Shown: positions 45,304-54,999 of the stretch, piece after piece
How positions within the stretch are numbered: position 1 is the stretch's first letter
Layout: every line of letters starts with the position of its first letter
DNA from: Clostridium kluyveri DSM 555
Lineage (GTDB): Bacteria > Bacillota > Clostridia > Clostridiales > Clostridiaceae
Direction of reading: 5' to 3'
Assembly (NCBI RefSeq): GCF_000016505.1
Contig: NC_009706.1
Span: 992,001 to 1,056,000 of the forward strand
DNA length: 64,000 nucleotides
The notes under the pieces: generated by a model
Seen by the model: the letters and a program-made list of their open reading frames with translations, nothing else
What the model was told of the DNA's origin: nothing
The model's database searches: none
Program-made: the position numbers and the translations under genes

Positions 45304-46506
45304 TTATTCTTTTGTTCCCTGAAAGAAACCTGTGTCTTTTGTTATATAAATATATCCATTTTTATTTATTTCAGACTTTAAGAAACCTTTAAGATGATGG
45401 ATTTTATTTTGATCAAATGCATTTTTAGCATTTCCTGGCATGGAGAATATGTAGTCCATAAGAGGTTCAATAATTGTCAACTTTAAATTATCATTATATC
45501 GTGTTAGTGTTACATTTTTAAACCATGTGGAGATTTTATCCAATCCGTTTTCAAGCTGAAAGTTTTCTGTAAGGTTCCAACTATTTGTAGTTATATTTTG
45601 TAAATTAGCTCTTTTAACAATTTCTCTCATTTCTTTCATATGATTTTTTCCAACTGTAGAAGCATAAAAATATCCTTTAGGTTTTAAAGTTCTATAAATT
45701 TCTGAAAGAGCTTTATCTACATTAGTAACATGGTAGAGCATATGGTTTGCGATTACTACATCAAAACTGTTATCTTTATAAGGAATATGCTGAACATCTA
45801 CAATGTTAAACTTAAATCTTTTTAAATTTAACGTGAGATTTTTTTTAGTGTCCTCTAGCATTCCAGGAGAAAAATCAGTGAGAGTTATATCCCATCCCTC
45901 TGGAATTTTATCTAAATTTTTTTGCCACAATCGTCCATCACCACAGCCTAATTCCAATATGGAAACTTTATCTGGAAGATTTAGATGATTAAAAAACCAC
46001 TTCATCCAACCCTGCTTATTGGTACTAAAAAGTTCATGAATTTTTATTCTAGATCTTAAATTAGAGGCATTTTCATATTGTTCCATCCACTTCTGATCTG
46101 TGTTTATTATGTTTATTATATTTAAAAATTTATTCCAATTGAATTCTTTTTCACTGTCCATCATGTGTACCGCTTCTTCTATGGACTTGATTACAGCTTC
46201 TATGTGATATATCTTTTTTTTCATTATTTTTTTCTGTATTTCAAGAGATTTTTTTAAATCTCTGTGATTTACGTCATAGTTCATTATTTTTGATATATCT
46301 TCTAGTGAAAGTCCTATGAATTTAAGCGTAAGTATTTTTTGCAGCTTACTGAAGTCCTCAAAGTTGTACAGTCTGTGGCCATATTTAGTATAAGAACAGG
46401 GTTTTAAAAGTCCTATTTTATCATAATATCTTAGAGTTCTTAAAGTAACCCCTGATTTTTCAGCAAATTTACCAATGGTGAATAGATTAGATTTTTGCGT
46501 ACACAT
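45304..46506 (-). CDS. MerR-type regulator fused to a SAM methyltransferase
   Basis: 400 residues from the ATG at 46506; a GTG nine bases earlier is part of the AGAGGTG Shine-Dalgarno. The N-terminal MerR domain (about 5-75) has FTIGKFAEKSGVTLRTLRYYDKIGLL and YGHRLYNFEDF. A coiled-coil linker of about 50 residues (KKSLEIQKKIMKKKIYHIE) follows. A class I methyltransferase domain (about 155-395) has ILELGCGDGR, TDFSPGM and VVIANHMLYHV. The usual MerR effector-binding tail is replaced by an enzyme, so SAM or a methylated product may gate DNA binding (inference). Its promoter has a MerR-style 19-base spacer. Confidence 0.88.
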   Translation of the reverse strand: MCTQKSNLFTIGKFAEKSGVTLRTLRYYDKIGLLKPCSYTKYGHRLYNFEDFSKLQKILTLKFIGLSLEDISKIMNYDVNHRDLKKSLEIQKKIMKKKIYHIEAVIKSIEEAVHMMDSEKEFNWNKFLNIINIINTDQKWMEQYENASNLRSRIKIHELFSTNKQGWMKWFFNHLNLPDKVSILELGCGDGRLWQKNLDKIPEGWDITLTDFSPGMLEDTKKNLTLNLKRFKFNIVDVQHIPYKDNSFDVVIANHMLYHVTNVDKALSEIYRTLKPKGYFYASTVGKNHMKEMREIVKRANLQNITTNSWNLTENFQLENGLDKISTWFKNVTLTRYNDNLKLTIIEPLMDYIFSMPGNAKNAFDQNKIHHLKGFLKSEINKNGYIYITKDTGFFQGTKE

Positions 46507-46528
46507 TAGTATCACCTCTACCTAAACT

Positions 46529-46559
46529 ATTGTACCATATGACGTAAGGTAAGGCGCAA
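46529..46559 (-). promoter_or_regulatory. MerR-style promoter with 19-base spacer and dyad
   Basis: On the minus strand TTGCGC (46554-46559), 19 bases, TACAAT (46529-46534). The spacer holds TACC and GGTA around TTACGTCATAT. An overlong spacer with a dyad is the hallmark of MerR-activated promoters, so the fusion protein probably controls its own gene. Confidence 0.65.
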
Positions 46560-46583
46560 TAGATTTTTAAAAAGTATATTGTA

Positions 46584-47532
46584 AAATGAAAAGGTAAATT
46601 CTTGTTTGCACTACTTAATTCGTGTTTCGAGATTTTAGTCTTGCACGATATTTGCTACAATGAAACCTGGTTAGTGGATTTCCTCCATAATAACTGGAGG
46701 TATAATTATGTGCAAAGTGAAAAAGTTTGATTGTAAACACTTAACTACTACACAACGCATTAAAATTGAAAAAGGGTTAATGGATGGTAAATCCTTTGCA
46801 TCCATTGCCAGAAGTATTGATAAGCATCCAAGTACTGTTTCAAAAGAGGTAAAAAAATACCGTTACTTTCCACGAAGAAAGGATCCGAAAAAAGTGCTAC
46901 AGTGTGCTCATTTTAAAAGTTGTCAGATGCGCTTCCTCTGCCAGAATAAAGATTGCGTCAGACCATGTAAACTCTGCTACGATACAAAGCTTGGCATTAG
47001 ACAGTGTTCCCTTATTTGTCCTGACTATCAAGAAACCATCTGTCCTAAACTTCAAAAGGCACCCTATGTCTGCAATGGCTGCTTGAAATTTCGTCGCCGT
47101 TGTGAGTTGCAACATGCACTTTATTCGCCCCAGCAGGCTGATGAATCTTCTCATGACCTTCTGGTCTCTTGTAGAGATGGTATTAATCAATCACCCGCTG
47201 ACATTGCCTTGCTTGATGAGCTTATTTCTCCCTTACTGAAGCAGAGCCAATCACTCGCTCATATTTATGCTCATCATAGTCATGAAATCCCTTGCAGTCG
47301 GAGGACTCTTTACAATTATATTGACAGGGGAGTTTTTACTGCCAAAAATATTGATTTAAGAAGAAGTGTTCGTTACAAAATTTCAGATGCCTATTTGCCA
47401 TGCTTGAACTCATAGAAACAGACATCTTTTACTTATTATACTGCCAGTTCCAGCTCTGGTAATTAGAAAAAATCTGACGTAAGTTCTGCATTATCAATGG
47501 CCCGGTGAAAAGATGAATTTACTTTTTCATTT
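46584..47532. mobile_element. IS30-family element remnant, about 949 bp
   Basis: Terminal inverted repeats AAATGAAAAGGTAAATTC (46584-46601) and GAATTTACTTTTTCATTT (47515-47532) agree at 17 of 18 positions. A transposase fragment lies inside. The catalytic half of the transposase is missing, so the element cannot move by itself, though the intact ends could be mobilised in trans. No clear target-site duplication was found. The base composition and CGC/CTG codon use inside are higher in GC than the flanks. Confidence 0.75.
46708..47415 (+). pseudogene. Truncated IS30-family transposase
   Basis: 235 codons remain of a protein usually 330-450 residues long. The N-terminal IS30 helix-turn-helix (about 8-50; LTTTQRIKIEKGL, then SKHPSTVSKEVKKY-like) is intact. 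A cysteine-rich zinc-finger-like region follows (about 70-140, several CxxC pairs), as in clostridial IS30 relatives. The reading frame stops shortly after the second DNA-binding segment (SRRTLYNYIDRGVFTAKNIDLRRSVRYK), exactly where the DDE catalytic domain should begin. Only about 100 bases separate the stop from the right terminal repeat, so the catalytic part was deleted. GGAGG precedes the ATG. Confidence 0.8.
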
Positions 47533-47797
47533 AACCATATTTTATAAAAATGACAACAGAATAATAAAAATAGGTATCGGATAAATAAAATGGCTTATTA
47601 TTGAATATAAACTTATTATATGGTAATATCATATAAAAGTAATGGAAGTCTTATATAATAATGTCGGATATAGTATTATTTTTTAAATAAAGAGTTATAA
47701 TTTAATTAATAAAACTTTTATTATAAACTTTTAGTGTGTTTTTTATTAAAAGAGGGATAAGAGCTATAGCCTTCAAGAGTTTGTATGGTTTTTTAAG

Positions 47798-47829
47798 AAG
47801 GGCATTTGTTTATTCAAAATGCCTTTTAT
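47798..47829 (+). terminator. Hairpin with T-tract in the glnS leader
   Basis: GGCATTT (47801-47807) pairs with AAATGCC (47817-47823), extended by A/T pairs, then TTTTATT. It lies about 110 bases before glnS with no intact gene upstream on this strand, so it may be an attenuator or a leftover of a lost gene. The stretch 47533-47795 shows nothing else. Confidence 0.5.
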
Positions 47830-47937
47830 TGCGAGCATAGAATTTAATTCTATAGCTGCAGGTAAATGGTTAATTGTCTATAATTGGGCTGAATTGTCTT
47901 AAATATAAAAATAAGTTTTAGAAAAGGAAGGTTGTTT

Positions 47938-49608
47938 ATGGGAGATAATAATAATTCATCAAATTTTATTAAAAATATAATTATAGAAGATTTAAAATCA
48001 GGAGAATATGAAAAGGTAGTAACTAGATTTCCCCCGGAGCCTAATGGATATTTGCACATAGGTCATGCAAAATCGATAGTCTTGAATTTCAGCTTGGCAG
48101 ATGAATTTGAAGGAAAAGTTAATTTAAGGTTTGATGATACCAATCCTTCAAAAGAAGATGTGGAGTATGTAGAATCAATAAAAGAAGATGTAAAGTGGCT
48201 TGGATATAATTGGGATAATCTATGTTTTGCTTCTAGTTATTTTGAACGAATGTATGAATATGCTGTTTTTTTAATAAAAAAGGGAAAAGCATATGTATGT
48301 GATTTGACCGCCGATGAAATAAGAGAATATAGGGGTACTTTAACAAAACCAGGAAAAGAAAGCCCTTATAGAAATAGGGATGTAGAAGAAAATTTTAAGT
48401 TGTTTGAAGGTATGAAAAATGGAGAATTTAAAGATGGGGAAAAGGTTTTAAGGGCAAAAATTGATATGGCTTCTCCCAACATAAACATGAGAGATCCCGT
48501 ATTATATAGAATAGCTCATGCAAGTCATCACAATACTGGAGATAGATGGTGCATATATCCTATGTATGATTTTGCTCATCCCTTAGAAGATGCTATTGAA
48601 GGAGTTACTCATTCTATATGTACACTTGAATTTGAAGATCATAGGCCTCTTTACGACTGGATAATACAGGAGTGTGAAATAGAAAATAGACCTAAACAAA
48701 TAGAATTTGCTAGATTAAATATGACAAATACAGTTATGAGTAAGAGAAAACTTAAACAGCTTGTAGATGAAAATTTTGTAGATGGATGGGATGATCCACG
48801 TATGCCGACCATTGCAGGTTTGAGAAGAAGAGGATTTACTCCAGAATCTATTAGAAATTTTTGCAGGGCAATAGGGGTGTCTAAAGCTAGCAGTATAGTA
48901 GATTCTCAGATGCTTGATTATTTTTTAAGAGATGATCTTGAGAAAGAAGCTCCTAGGACTATGGCTATATTAAATCCTCTTAAGGTCGTAATAACTAATT
49001 ATCCAGAGGGAAAAACAGAAACTTTTAAAATTGAAAATAATCCTGATGATGCCAGTGCAGGAGTTAGAGAAGTGCCTTTTTCAAGAGAAATATATATAGA
49101 ACAAGAAGATTTTATGGAAAATCCACCTAAAAAGTACTACAGATTGTTCCCGGGGAATGAAGTCAGGTTAAAAAGTGCTTATTTTATAAAATGTACTGAA
49201 GCAATTAAAGATAAAGATGGAAATGTCATAGAATTACGCTGTACTTATGATCCTGCATCAAAGGGTGGAAATAGCCCCGATGGAAGAAAAGTAAGGGGTA
49301 CGCTTCATTGGATAAATGTAGATACTGCAATTCCAGCAGAAATAAGGCTTTATGAGCCTTTGATATTGGAACAGCAGGAAAAAGAAGGAGAAGAAGATTT
49401 ATTTTTGGATCATGTTAATCCGAATTCTCTAAAAGTTGTAAAAGGTTTTGTAGAACCTGATATGAAACATGTAAAATCTGATGAAAAATTTCAGTTTTTT
49501 AGACACGGATATTTTGTTTTAGATGGAAAATGTAGTAAAAATGGTGAATTAGTATTTAATAGGATAGTGTCTCTTAAAAGTTCTTTTAAGATACCAGAGA
49601 ATAAGTAA
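47938..49608 (+). CDS. glnS: Glutaminyl-tRNA synthetase
   Basis: 556-residue class I synthetase that charges tRNA-Gln directly. The HIGH motif is at 40-43 ([12 protein letters not shown]), the KMSKS equivalent is VMSKRK, and the GlnRS insertions [15 protein letters not shown] and [18 protein letters not shown] are present. The C-terminal anticodon-binding beta barrels contain RVKGTLHW-like and DLFLDHVNP segments. Many Firmicutes lack this enzyme and rely on GluRS plus GatCAB, so its presence is worth noting. The ATG at 47938 has GGAAGG upstream; a TTG six bases earlier is unlikely. AsnA, AsnB and an asparaginase are also in the window. Confidence 0.95.
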   Translation: MGDNNNSSNFIKNIIIEDLKSGEYEKVVTRFPPEPNGYLHIGHAKSIVLNFSLADEFEGKVNLRFDDTNPSKEDVEYVESIKEDVKWLGYNWDNLCFASSYFERMYEYAVFLIKKGKAYVCDLTADEIREYRGTLTKPGKESPYRNRDVEENFKLFEGMKNGEFKDGEKVLRAKIDMASPNINMRDPVLYRIAHASHHNTGDRWCIYPMYDFAHPLEDAIEGVTHSICTLEFEDHRPLYDWIIQECEIENRPKQIEFARLNMTNTVMSKRKLKQLVDENFVDGWDDPRMPTIAGLRRRGFTPESIRNFCRAIGVSKASSIVDSQMLDYFLRDDLEKEAPRTMAILNPLKVVITNYPEGKTETFKIENNPDDASAGVREVPFSREIYIEQEDFMENPPKKYYRLFPGNEVRLKSAYFIKCTEAIKDKDGNVIELRCTYDPASKGGNSPDGRKVRGTLHWINVDTAIPAEIRLYEPLILEQQEKEGEEDLFLDHVNPNSLKVVKGFVEPDMKHVKSDEKFQFFRHGYFVLDGKCSKNGELVFNRIVSLKSSFKIPENK

Positions 49609-49788
49609 ATAAATTAAACCATTCACTTAAAAAAATTTAAATTTTGTTTATAATTAATTTAGATAAGAATATGATGAATGGATTATTAATGAAATTATAT
49701 TTTCTTATGATGTGTATAAAAATGGAATGATATAGGTGTTGGCTCAGGATAAGTCTTTTGTAGCATATGGGGTTGGGAGATAGATGTT

Positions 49789-50628
49789 ATGAATAAATAT
49801 GAATATAGAATTAAAAAGAATAAAATTATTAGAAGAAGAAATAAGATTCTTACTGCAGCTTTTACTTTAATGGTTTTTTCTTGGGGGTTTTACATAGGAA
49901 ATAAACTTGCTTCTCAAAAAAATACTGAACAAAACGCAGTAGTGGCACAGACAAAAGAACAGGATGCATTAAAGAAGAGGTTCACTACTTCCCAACCGCC
50001 AGGAGAGTACAAGCCTTGGGAATTTAAGAGAGAAGATGGTAAAAAAGTGGCATATTTAACTTTCGATGATGGTCCTTCTATAAACAATACTCCAGAAGTA
50101 CTCAGAATATTAAAAGAGAATGATATAAAGGCAACCTTTTTCTTAATCGGTCAAAATGCTGAGAAGTATAGAGAATTAGTTAAACAAGAAGTAAAAGAAG
50201 GACATGTAGTGGGTAACCATACTTATAGTCATAGATTAAGATATAGAGAAGACCCATCAGTGTTTGTAGGGGATGTAAATAAATGTGATTTAGTGTTAAA
50301 ATCAATATTAGGACAAGATTACAATTTAAAACTGTTAAGATTTCCAGGAGGATCTTTTACTACAGCACATTTAAATATGCAGCCTTTTAAGGATGCTATT
50401 ACGAAAGAAGGATATCATTTTGTAAATTGGAATGATATGACGGGAGATGCTAATGGAAATAATTTGCCTGTAGATATTCTTATGAATAATTTGAAGAAGT
50501 ATACTACTGATAATACGGTGGTGATTCTGATGCATGATGCTCCAGCAAAAACTACCACAGTAGAAGCTCTTCCAGAGGTAATACAATATTTAAAATCTAA
50601 TGGATATATTTTTGAAACTTTAAATTAG
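49789..50628 (+). CDS. Polysaccharide deacetylase (NodB domain)
   Basis: 279 residues. The basic N-terminus (RIKKNKIIRRRNK) and one hydrophobic anchor (about 20-37) put the enzyme outside the membrane. The NodB catalytic domain (about 82-279) has TFDDGPS at 91-97 (metal-binding/base aspartates) and HTYSH at 144-148 (metal histidines). RFPGGSF and a late VILMHDAPAKTT motif complete the site. It should remove acetyl groups from peptidoglycan N-acetylglucosamine, as PgdA does, or from a related wall glycan. It stands alone, ending at a long palindromic terminator. Confidence 0.92.
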   Translation: MNKYEYRIKKNKIIRRRNKILTAAFTLMVFSWGFYIGNKLASQKNTEQNAVVAQTKEQDALKKRFTTSQPPGEYKPWEFKREDGKKVAYLTFDDGPSINNTPEVLRILKENDIKATFFLIGQNAEKYRELVKQEVKEGHVVGNHTYSHRLRYREDPSVFVGDVNKCDLVLKSILGQDYNLKLLRFPGGSFTTAHLNMQPFKDAITKEGYHFVNWNDMTGDANGNNLPVDILMNNLKKYTTDNTVVILMHDAPAKTTTVEALPEVIQYLKSNGYIFETLN

Positions 50629-50654
50629 CAATGATATAGTTTATGAATTATTTA

Positions 50655-50698
50655 TATATATGTGCATAAATTAATTAATTTATGCACATATATATTTT
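50655..50698. terminator. Palindromic terminator after the deacetylase gene
   Basis: 19-bp arms, 50655-50673 and 50676-50694, meeting across AT, followed by TTTTT. The stem contains GTGCAT/ATGCAC. A loop-less palindrome may also act in other ways. Confidence 0.75.
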
Positions 50699-50786
50699 TA
50701 AATCATAAATTATAATTAAGTACGTAAAATAATGGTAAAACATACTTTAATGTTAATTAATAAATTATTTGGAGGTAACTTCTCTT

Positions 50787-52628
50787 ATGTGTGGAATTGC
50801 AGGATGGATTAATCTAAAAGAGGATATTTCTAAAAATAGAGATATAATTTTAAATATGACAAATACGTTAAAGGAAAGAGGTCCTGATGATCAGGGATAT
50901 TATTTTTCCAAAAATGTGCTATTAGGCCATAGAAGACTTATAGTGGTAGATCCTTCAGGCGGCGCTCAGCCTATGTCCAAAAGTGTAAATGGGAAAAAAT
51001 ATATAATTGTATATAATGGGGAACTTTATAATACTGAAGATTTAAGAAAAGTATTTATAAAACAAAATTATTCTTTCAACTCATATTCAGATACGGAAGT
51101 ACTGCTCACTAGTTATATACATTGGGGAGTAGATTGTGTAAAGCATATAAATGGTATATATGCTTTTGCAATTTGGGATGAAATTGAAAATAGATTATTT
51201 ATGGCAAGGGATCCTTTGGGAGTAAAACCTTTATTTTATACAATAAGAAATAACTCTCTTTTATTCGGCTCGGAAATTAAAACACTTTTAGTACACCCTT
51301 ATGTAGAACCAATAGTAGATAAGGAAGGATTAACTGAAATATTTGCTCTGGGGCCTGCAAGATCTTTAGGGGGAGGTATATTCAAGGATATACATGAAGT
51401 ACCTCCAGCTAATTATGGAATATATACAGAAGATGGGTTTAAATTAAGAGAATACTGGAAGCCTGAGTGCAGGATTCATAATGAAGATATAGAAACTACA
51501 GCGGAACATGTAAGAAGTCTTTTGGTAGATGCTATAAAAAGGCAACTGGTAGCAGATGTTCCCATTTGCACATTCCTTTCAGGAGGGCTTGATTCCAGTG
51601 CAATATCTGCGGTGGCAGCTTCGGAATTTAAAAAACAGGGAAAAATTTTAAAGACCTATTCTATTGACTATGAAGATAATGATAAATACTTTGAAGCAAA
51701 TGATTTTGAACCTACCCCTGATAGAATTTGGGCCTTAAAAATGTCAGAATATATAAATAGCAATCATCATGGAATTATAAATACTAGTGAAAATTTAGCC
51801 AATGCATTGTATAATTCTGTAAAGGCCAGTGATCTTCCAGGGATGGCGGATATCGACTCATCTTTATATCTTTTTTGTAGGGAAATTAGAAAAGATAATA
51901 CTGTGGCTTTATCAGGGGAGTGCGCAGATGAAATATTTGGTGGGTACCCATGGTACAGAAGGCCGGAAGATATTAATGCTCATACTTTTCCATGGTCTAA
52001 ATCTGTAGGTGCTAGAAAAGAAATTCTATCTCATGAATTAAAGTCTCTGAATCTGGAGGAATATTTAAAAGAACAATATGAAAGCAGCATAAGGCAGGTT
52101 CCTCACTTAGAGGGAGAATCAAAATTAGAACATCGTATGAGAGAATTATTTTATTTGAATATTAAATGGTTTATGATTACTTTATTAAATAGAAAAGATA
52201 GAATGAGTATGTCAAATAGTCTAGAAGTGAGAGTTCCTTTTGCAGACTATAGATTGGTAGAATATGCTTTTAATATACCTTCTGAAATAAAATTTTATAA
52301 AGGCAGAGAAAAAGGATTATTGAGAAAAGCCTTAAAAGGAATATTACCAGAGGATATTATTGAGAGAAAAAAGAGTCCTTATCCTAAAACCCATAATCCT
52401 GAATATACTAAAAGGGTTCAAAAATGGATGAAAAATATAATGAAGGATAAAACATCTCCTATTCTTAATCTTATAGATAAAAAATCAGTTAAGACTTTAA
52501 TAGAAACAGGAGGAGCTTCTTTTAAAGCTCCTTGGTTTGGACAGCTTATGAGAGGGCCACAATTGCTGGCTTATTTAATACAGGTTAATGAATGGCTTAA
52601 GGAGTATAAAGTTAAAATAGAAATATAA
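50787..52628 (+). CDS. asnB: Glutamine-hydrolysing asparagine synthetase B
   Basis: 613 residues from the ATG that puts cysteine at position 2 (MCGIAGW), required because Cys becomes the N-terminal nucleophile; a TTG 18 bases earlier would bury it. GGAGG lies upstream. The N-terminal class II glutaminase (about 2-190) has RGPDDQGYY and RLIVVDPSGG. The C-terminal synthetase has the ATP loop LSGGLDSSA and a long C-terminal part (RKDRMSMSNSLEVRVPFAD). It makes asparagine from aspartate, glutamine and ATP. A strong terminator follows. Confidence 0.95.
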   Translation: MCGIAGWINLKEDISKNRDIILNMTNTLKERGPDDQGYYFSKNVLLGHRRLIVVDPSGGAQPMSKSVNGKKYIIVYNGELYNTEDLRKVFIKQNYSFNSYSDTEVLLTSYIHWGVDCVKHINGIYAFAIWDEIENRLFMARDPLGVKPLFYTIRNNSLLFGSEIKTLLVHPYVEPIVDKEGLTEIFALGPARSLGGGIFKDIHEVPPANYGIYTEDGFKLREYWKPECRIHNEDIETTAEHVRSLLVDAIKRQLVADVPICTFLSGGLDSSAISAVAASEFKKQGKILKTYSIDYEDNDKYFEANDFEPTPDRIWALKMSEYINSNHHGIINTSENLANALYNSVKASDLPGMADIDSSLYLFCREIRKDNTVALSGECADEIFGGYPWYRRPEDINAHTFPWSKSVGARKEILSHELKSLNLEEYLKEQYESSIRQVPHLEGESKLEHRMRELFYLNIKWFMITLLNRKDRMSMSNSLEVRVPFADYRLVEYAFNIPSEIKFYKGREKGLLRKALKGILPEDIIERKKSPYPKTHNPEYTKRVQKWMKNIMKDKTSPILNLIDKKSVKTLIETGGASFKAPWFGQLMRGPQLLAYLIQVNEWLKEYKVKIEI

Positions 52629-52643
52629 TAAAGATAAAAATAT

Positions 52644-52687
52644 GCGGTGCTTATAGTATTTTAGCTATAAGCACTGCTTGTTTTTTA
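52644..52687 (+). terminator. Terminator of asnB
   Basis: GCGGTGCTTATAG (52644-52656) pairs with CTATAAGCACTGC (52665-52677), then TTGTTTTTTAT. Confidence 0.9.
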
Positions 52688-52800
52688 TAAGATTATTTTT
52701 CATCATCTAGAAAATAATTTTAAATTACTATTGATTTTTTAAAAAAATGATATATAATAAATGCTAACAGATAATAATTATTGAATAGGAGGTATTTCTA

Positions 52801-53400
52801 ATGGCTAAAAATTTTTATGATGCGGTGAAAAATAGAAGAAGTATTTATGGTATAAGTAAGGAAAAAGTTGTTTCTGATGATAGAATAATAGAGATAGTTG
52901 AAGGGGCTTTAAAAAATGCACCCTCGGCGTTTAATTCTCAAACTGCTAGAGTAGTAGTTCTTTTAGGACAAAATCATGATAAATTATGGGATATTACAGA
53001 AGGAGAGCTTAAAAAAAGAGTTCCGGCTGAAAGATTTTCAAAAACAGCAGAAAAGATTCAATCTTTCAGAAGCGGTTATGGTTCAGTCTTATTCTTTGAG
53101 GATGAAGATGCTGTATCTGAACTTGAAAAGAATTTTCCAAGGTATAAGGAAAATTTTCCAATATGGTCCCAACAAGGTTCTGCAATACTACAATATATAA
53201 TATGGACTTCATTAGAGGTAGAAGGATTTGGAGCTTCAATTCAGCATTATAATCCTCTTATAGATGAAGAAGTAAAGAAAACATATAATATACCAGATAA
53301 TTGGAAATTAATTGCACAGCTTCCATTTGGAAAACCAACTATACCAGCCGGAGAAAAAGAAATTAAACCATTAAAGGATAGATTAAAAATATTTAAGTAA
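52801..53400 (+). CDS. Nitroreductase-family FMN oxidoreductase
   Basis: 199 residues. The FMN-binding start is VKNRRSIYGI (about 10-19), followed by NAPSAFNSQTARVVVLLG (38-55), the family FMN/dimer motif, and WTSLEVEGFGASIQHYNP near 138-155. The C-terminal LIAQLPFGKPTIPAGEKE motif places it in the Frm2/YodC-like short branch, often described as fatty-acid repression or lipid-responsive nitroreductases. NAD(P)H-dependent reduction of a nitro compound, quinone or unknown electrophile is expected; the physiological substrate is unknown. AGGAGG before the ATG; own terminator. Confidence 0.9.
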   Translation: MAKNFYDAVKNRRSIYGISKEKVVSDDRIIEIVEGALKNAPSAFNSQTARVVVLLGQNHDKLWDITEGELKKRVPAERFSKTAEKIQSFRSGYGSVLFFEDEDAVSELEKNFPRYKENFPIWSQQGSAILQYIIWTSLEVEGFGASIQHYNPLIDEEVKKTYNIPDNWKLIAQLPFGKPTIPAGEKEIKPLKDRLKIFK

Positions 53401-53404
53401 ATGT

Positions 53405-53446
53405 AAAAGCAGCTTTCTTACAAAAATTTGGAGGAAGTTGCTTTTT
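53405..53446 (+). terminator. Terminator of the nitroreductase gene
   Basis: AAAAGCAGCTTTCT (53405-53418) pairs with AGGAAGTTGCTTTT (53432-53445) through 14 positions including G-U pairs, then T. Confidence 0.82.
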
Positions 53447-53554
53447 ATATGAAATTTCAACAGTATATTTTTATTTTAACAAGTATTTGTTTATGTTTTT
53501 ATGCCCATTGTGTTAAAATAAATTATAAATCTACATTATATTGGGGGGCATTTT

Positions 53555-54931
53555 ATGAAAAATATACATTTTGAAGTTGGATATGAAATAAAGTATGCAA
53601 AGTTAAGTTTAAATTCAATATCTATCTACAGGGAACTACTGAGAGATAGGGTAATCTTGGGATTAACAGATTTTCTTGAACTTATTTGTCAGGGTAAGAT
53701 ACATATAGAATCTGTTATCAGGTTATACAATGAATTCTTTTTTATGTTGGTACATAAAGGATATTCTTCTTTAGAAGAATATATTATAGATGAAATAATT
53801 TTTAGTGAAAATCCATTTTCAAAAGGAGCAGAAAACAAAAGTTTTAATAAATTTGAAAATTCCATCAAAAGTGCTGCAGCTAATGATTTAGAGAGTTTAA
53901 GGTATATTGCAAGATTGAATTTTTCAAATATAAAACAAATGTTATTGAACTATTTTCAAAATGATGAGTTTAAAGAGATAATAGAAAAACTTCCAGAATT
54001 GAAGGATACAAATGATTTTAAAGAACATAATTATGCTAATCATATAAGGAATTTAAAGAAAAAGTTTCATTACAGTAGTAATTGGAGTGAATGTATAGAA
54101 GATCTTCAAAAGTTTCATGAAGATTATGGCTGCGGCATGTTTGTTCGCTATAGAGCTTTTATATGGGAATATATTGATGGAAAAGGAGAATTTAAAGGTA
54201 TTGAAAAGCCAGATCCTATTGGCCTTTCAGATCTTGTGGCCTATGAAAGAGAACGTTCTATAATAATAGAAAATACCATTCAATTTCTTAAGGGCTTTCC
54301 TGCGAATAATGTTTTAATACATGGAGATCGTGGAACAGGCAAATCCTCTACAGTAAAAGCTATACTTAATAAATATTATACAGAAGGATTAAGGATGGTT
54401 GAACTTCCAAAAGCTTATTTAAAGGATTTTGCGGATATAATAAGAGTTTTGAAGACTAGAACTCAAAAGTTTATTATATTTATAGATGATTTGGTATTTG
54501 AAGACAATGAAGGGAGTTATACCGCCCTTAAATCCATACTTGAAGGGGGACTTGAGAATAAATCGCAGAATGTATTAATATATGCTACTTCTAACAGGAG
54601 ACATCTTGTTAAAGAGTATTTCAATGAAAGAGGTGTATTTCCTTCTCCTAATTTTAGTGAAGAAATTCATGGAGGGGACAGTGTTCAGGAAAAGCTTTCA
54701 CTGGCAGATAGATTTGGAATAAATGTAGTATTTGTATCTCCAGATAAAAATAAATATTTACAGATTGTAGATGGAATTGCTAAAAATAGGAATTTAAAAA
54801 TAGATAGGGAAACATTACATAAAGAAGCTCTTAAATGGGAAAGATGGTATAATGGACGTTCGGCAAGGACTGCCAGACAATTTATAGATTGGATAGAAGG
54901 TCATGAAAGGACAGAAGATTATAAAGTTTAA
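53555..54931 (+). CDS. DUF815 AAA-type ATPase
   Basis: 458 residues. A helical N-terminal half (about 1-215) has no recognised motif. A DUF815 P-loop ATPase follows: the lead-in PDPIGLSDLVAYERER (219-234), Walker A GDRGTGKS (257-264), Walker B FIIFIDDLVFE, sensor region LIYATSNRRHLV, and a C-terminal lid (KNRNLKIDRETL; then GRSARTARQFIDWIEG). The fold is close to DnaC/IstB-like clamp-loader ATPases. The biological role of DUF815 proteins is not established to my knowledge. TTGGGGGGC precedes the ATG. Single gene with its own terminator. Confidence 0.88.
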   Translation: MKNIHFEVGYEIKYAKLSLNSISIYRELLRDRVILGLTDFLELICQGKIHIESVIRLYNEFFFMLVHKGYSSLEEYIIDEIIFSENPFSKGAENKSFNKFENSIKSAAANDLESLRYIARLNFSNIKQMLLNYFQNDEFKEIIEKLPELKDTNDFKEHNYANHIRNLKKKFHYSSNWSECIEDLQKFHEDYGCGMFVRYRAFIWEYIDGKGEFKGIEKPDPIGLSDLVAYERERSIIIENTIQFLKGFPANNVLIHGDRGTGKSSTVKAILNKYYTEGLRMVELPKAYLKDFADIIRVLKTRTQKFIIFIDDLVFEDNEGSYTALKSILEGGLENKSQNVLIYATSNRRHLVKEYFNERGVFPSPNFSEEIHGGDSVQEKLSLADRFGINVVFVSPDKNKYLQIVDGIAKNRNLKIDRETLHKEALKWERWYNGRSARTARQFIDWIEGHERTEDYKV

Positions 54932-54935
54932 AGGT

Positions 54936-54979
54936 AAAACTCAGGAATCAATTTTAGAATTCCTGAGTTTTATTTTTTG
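54936..54979 (+). terminator. Terminator of the DUF815 gene
   Basis: AAAACTCAGGAAT (54936-54948) pairs with ATTCCTGAGTTTT (54959-54971), then ATTTTTTG. The symmetric A/T flanks may also stop the converging DUF2156 gene. Confidence 0.9.
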
Positions 54980-54999
54980 TTTCTATAATAATAAATCTA

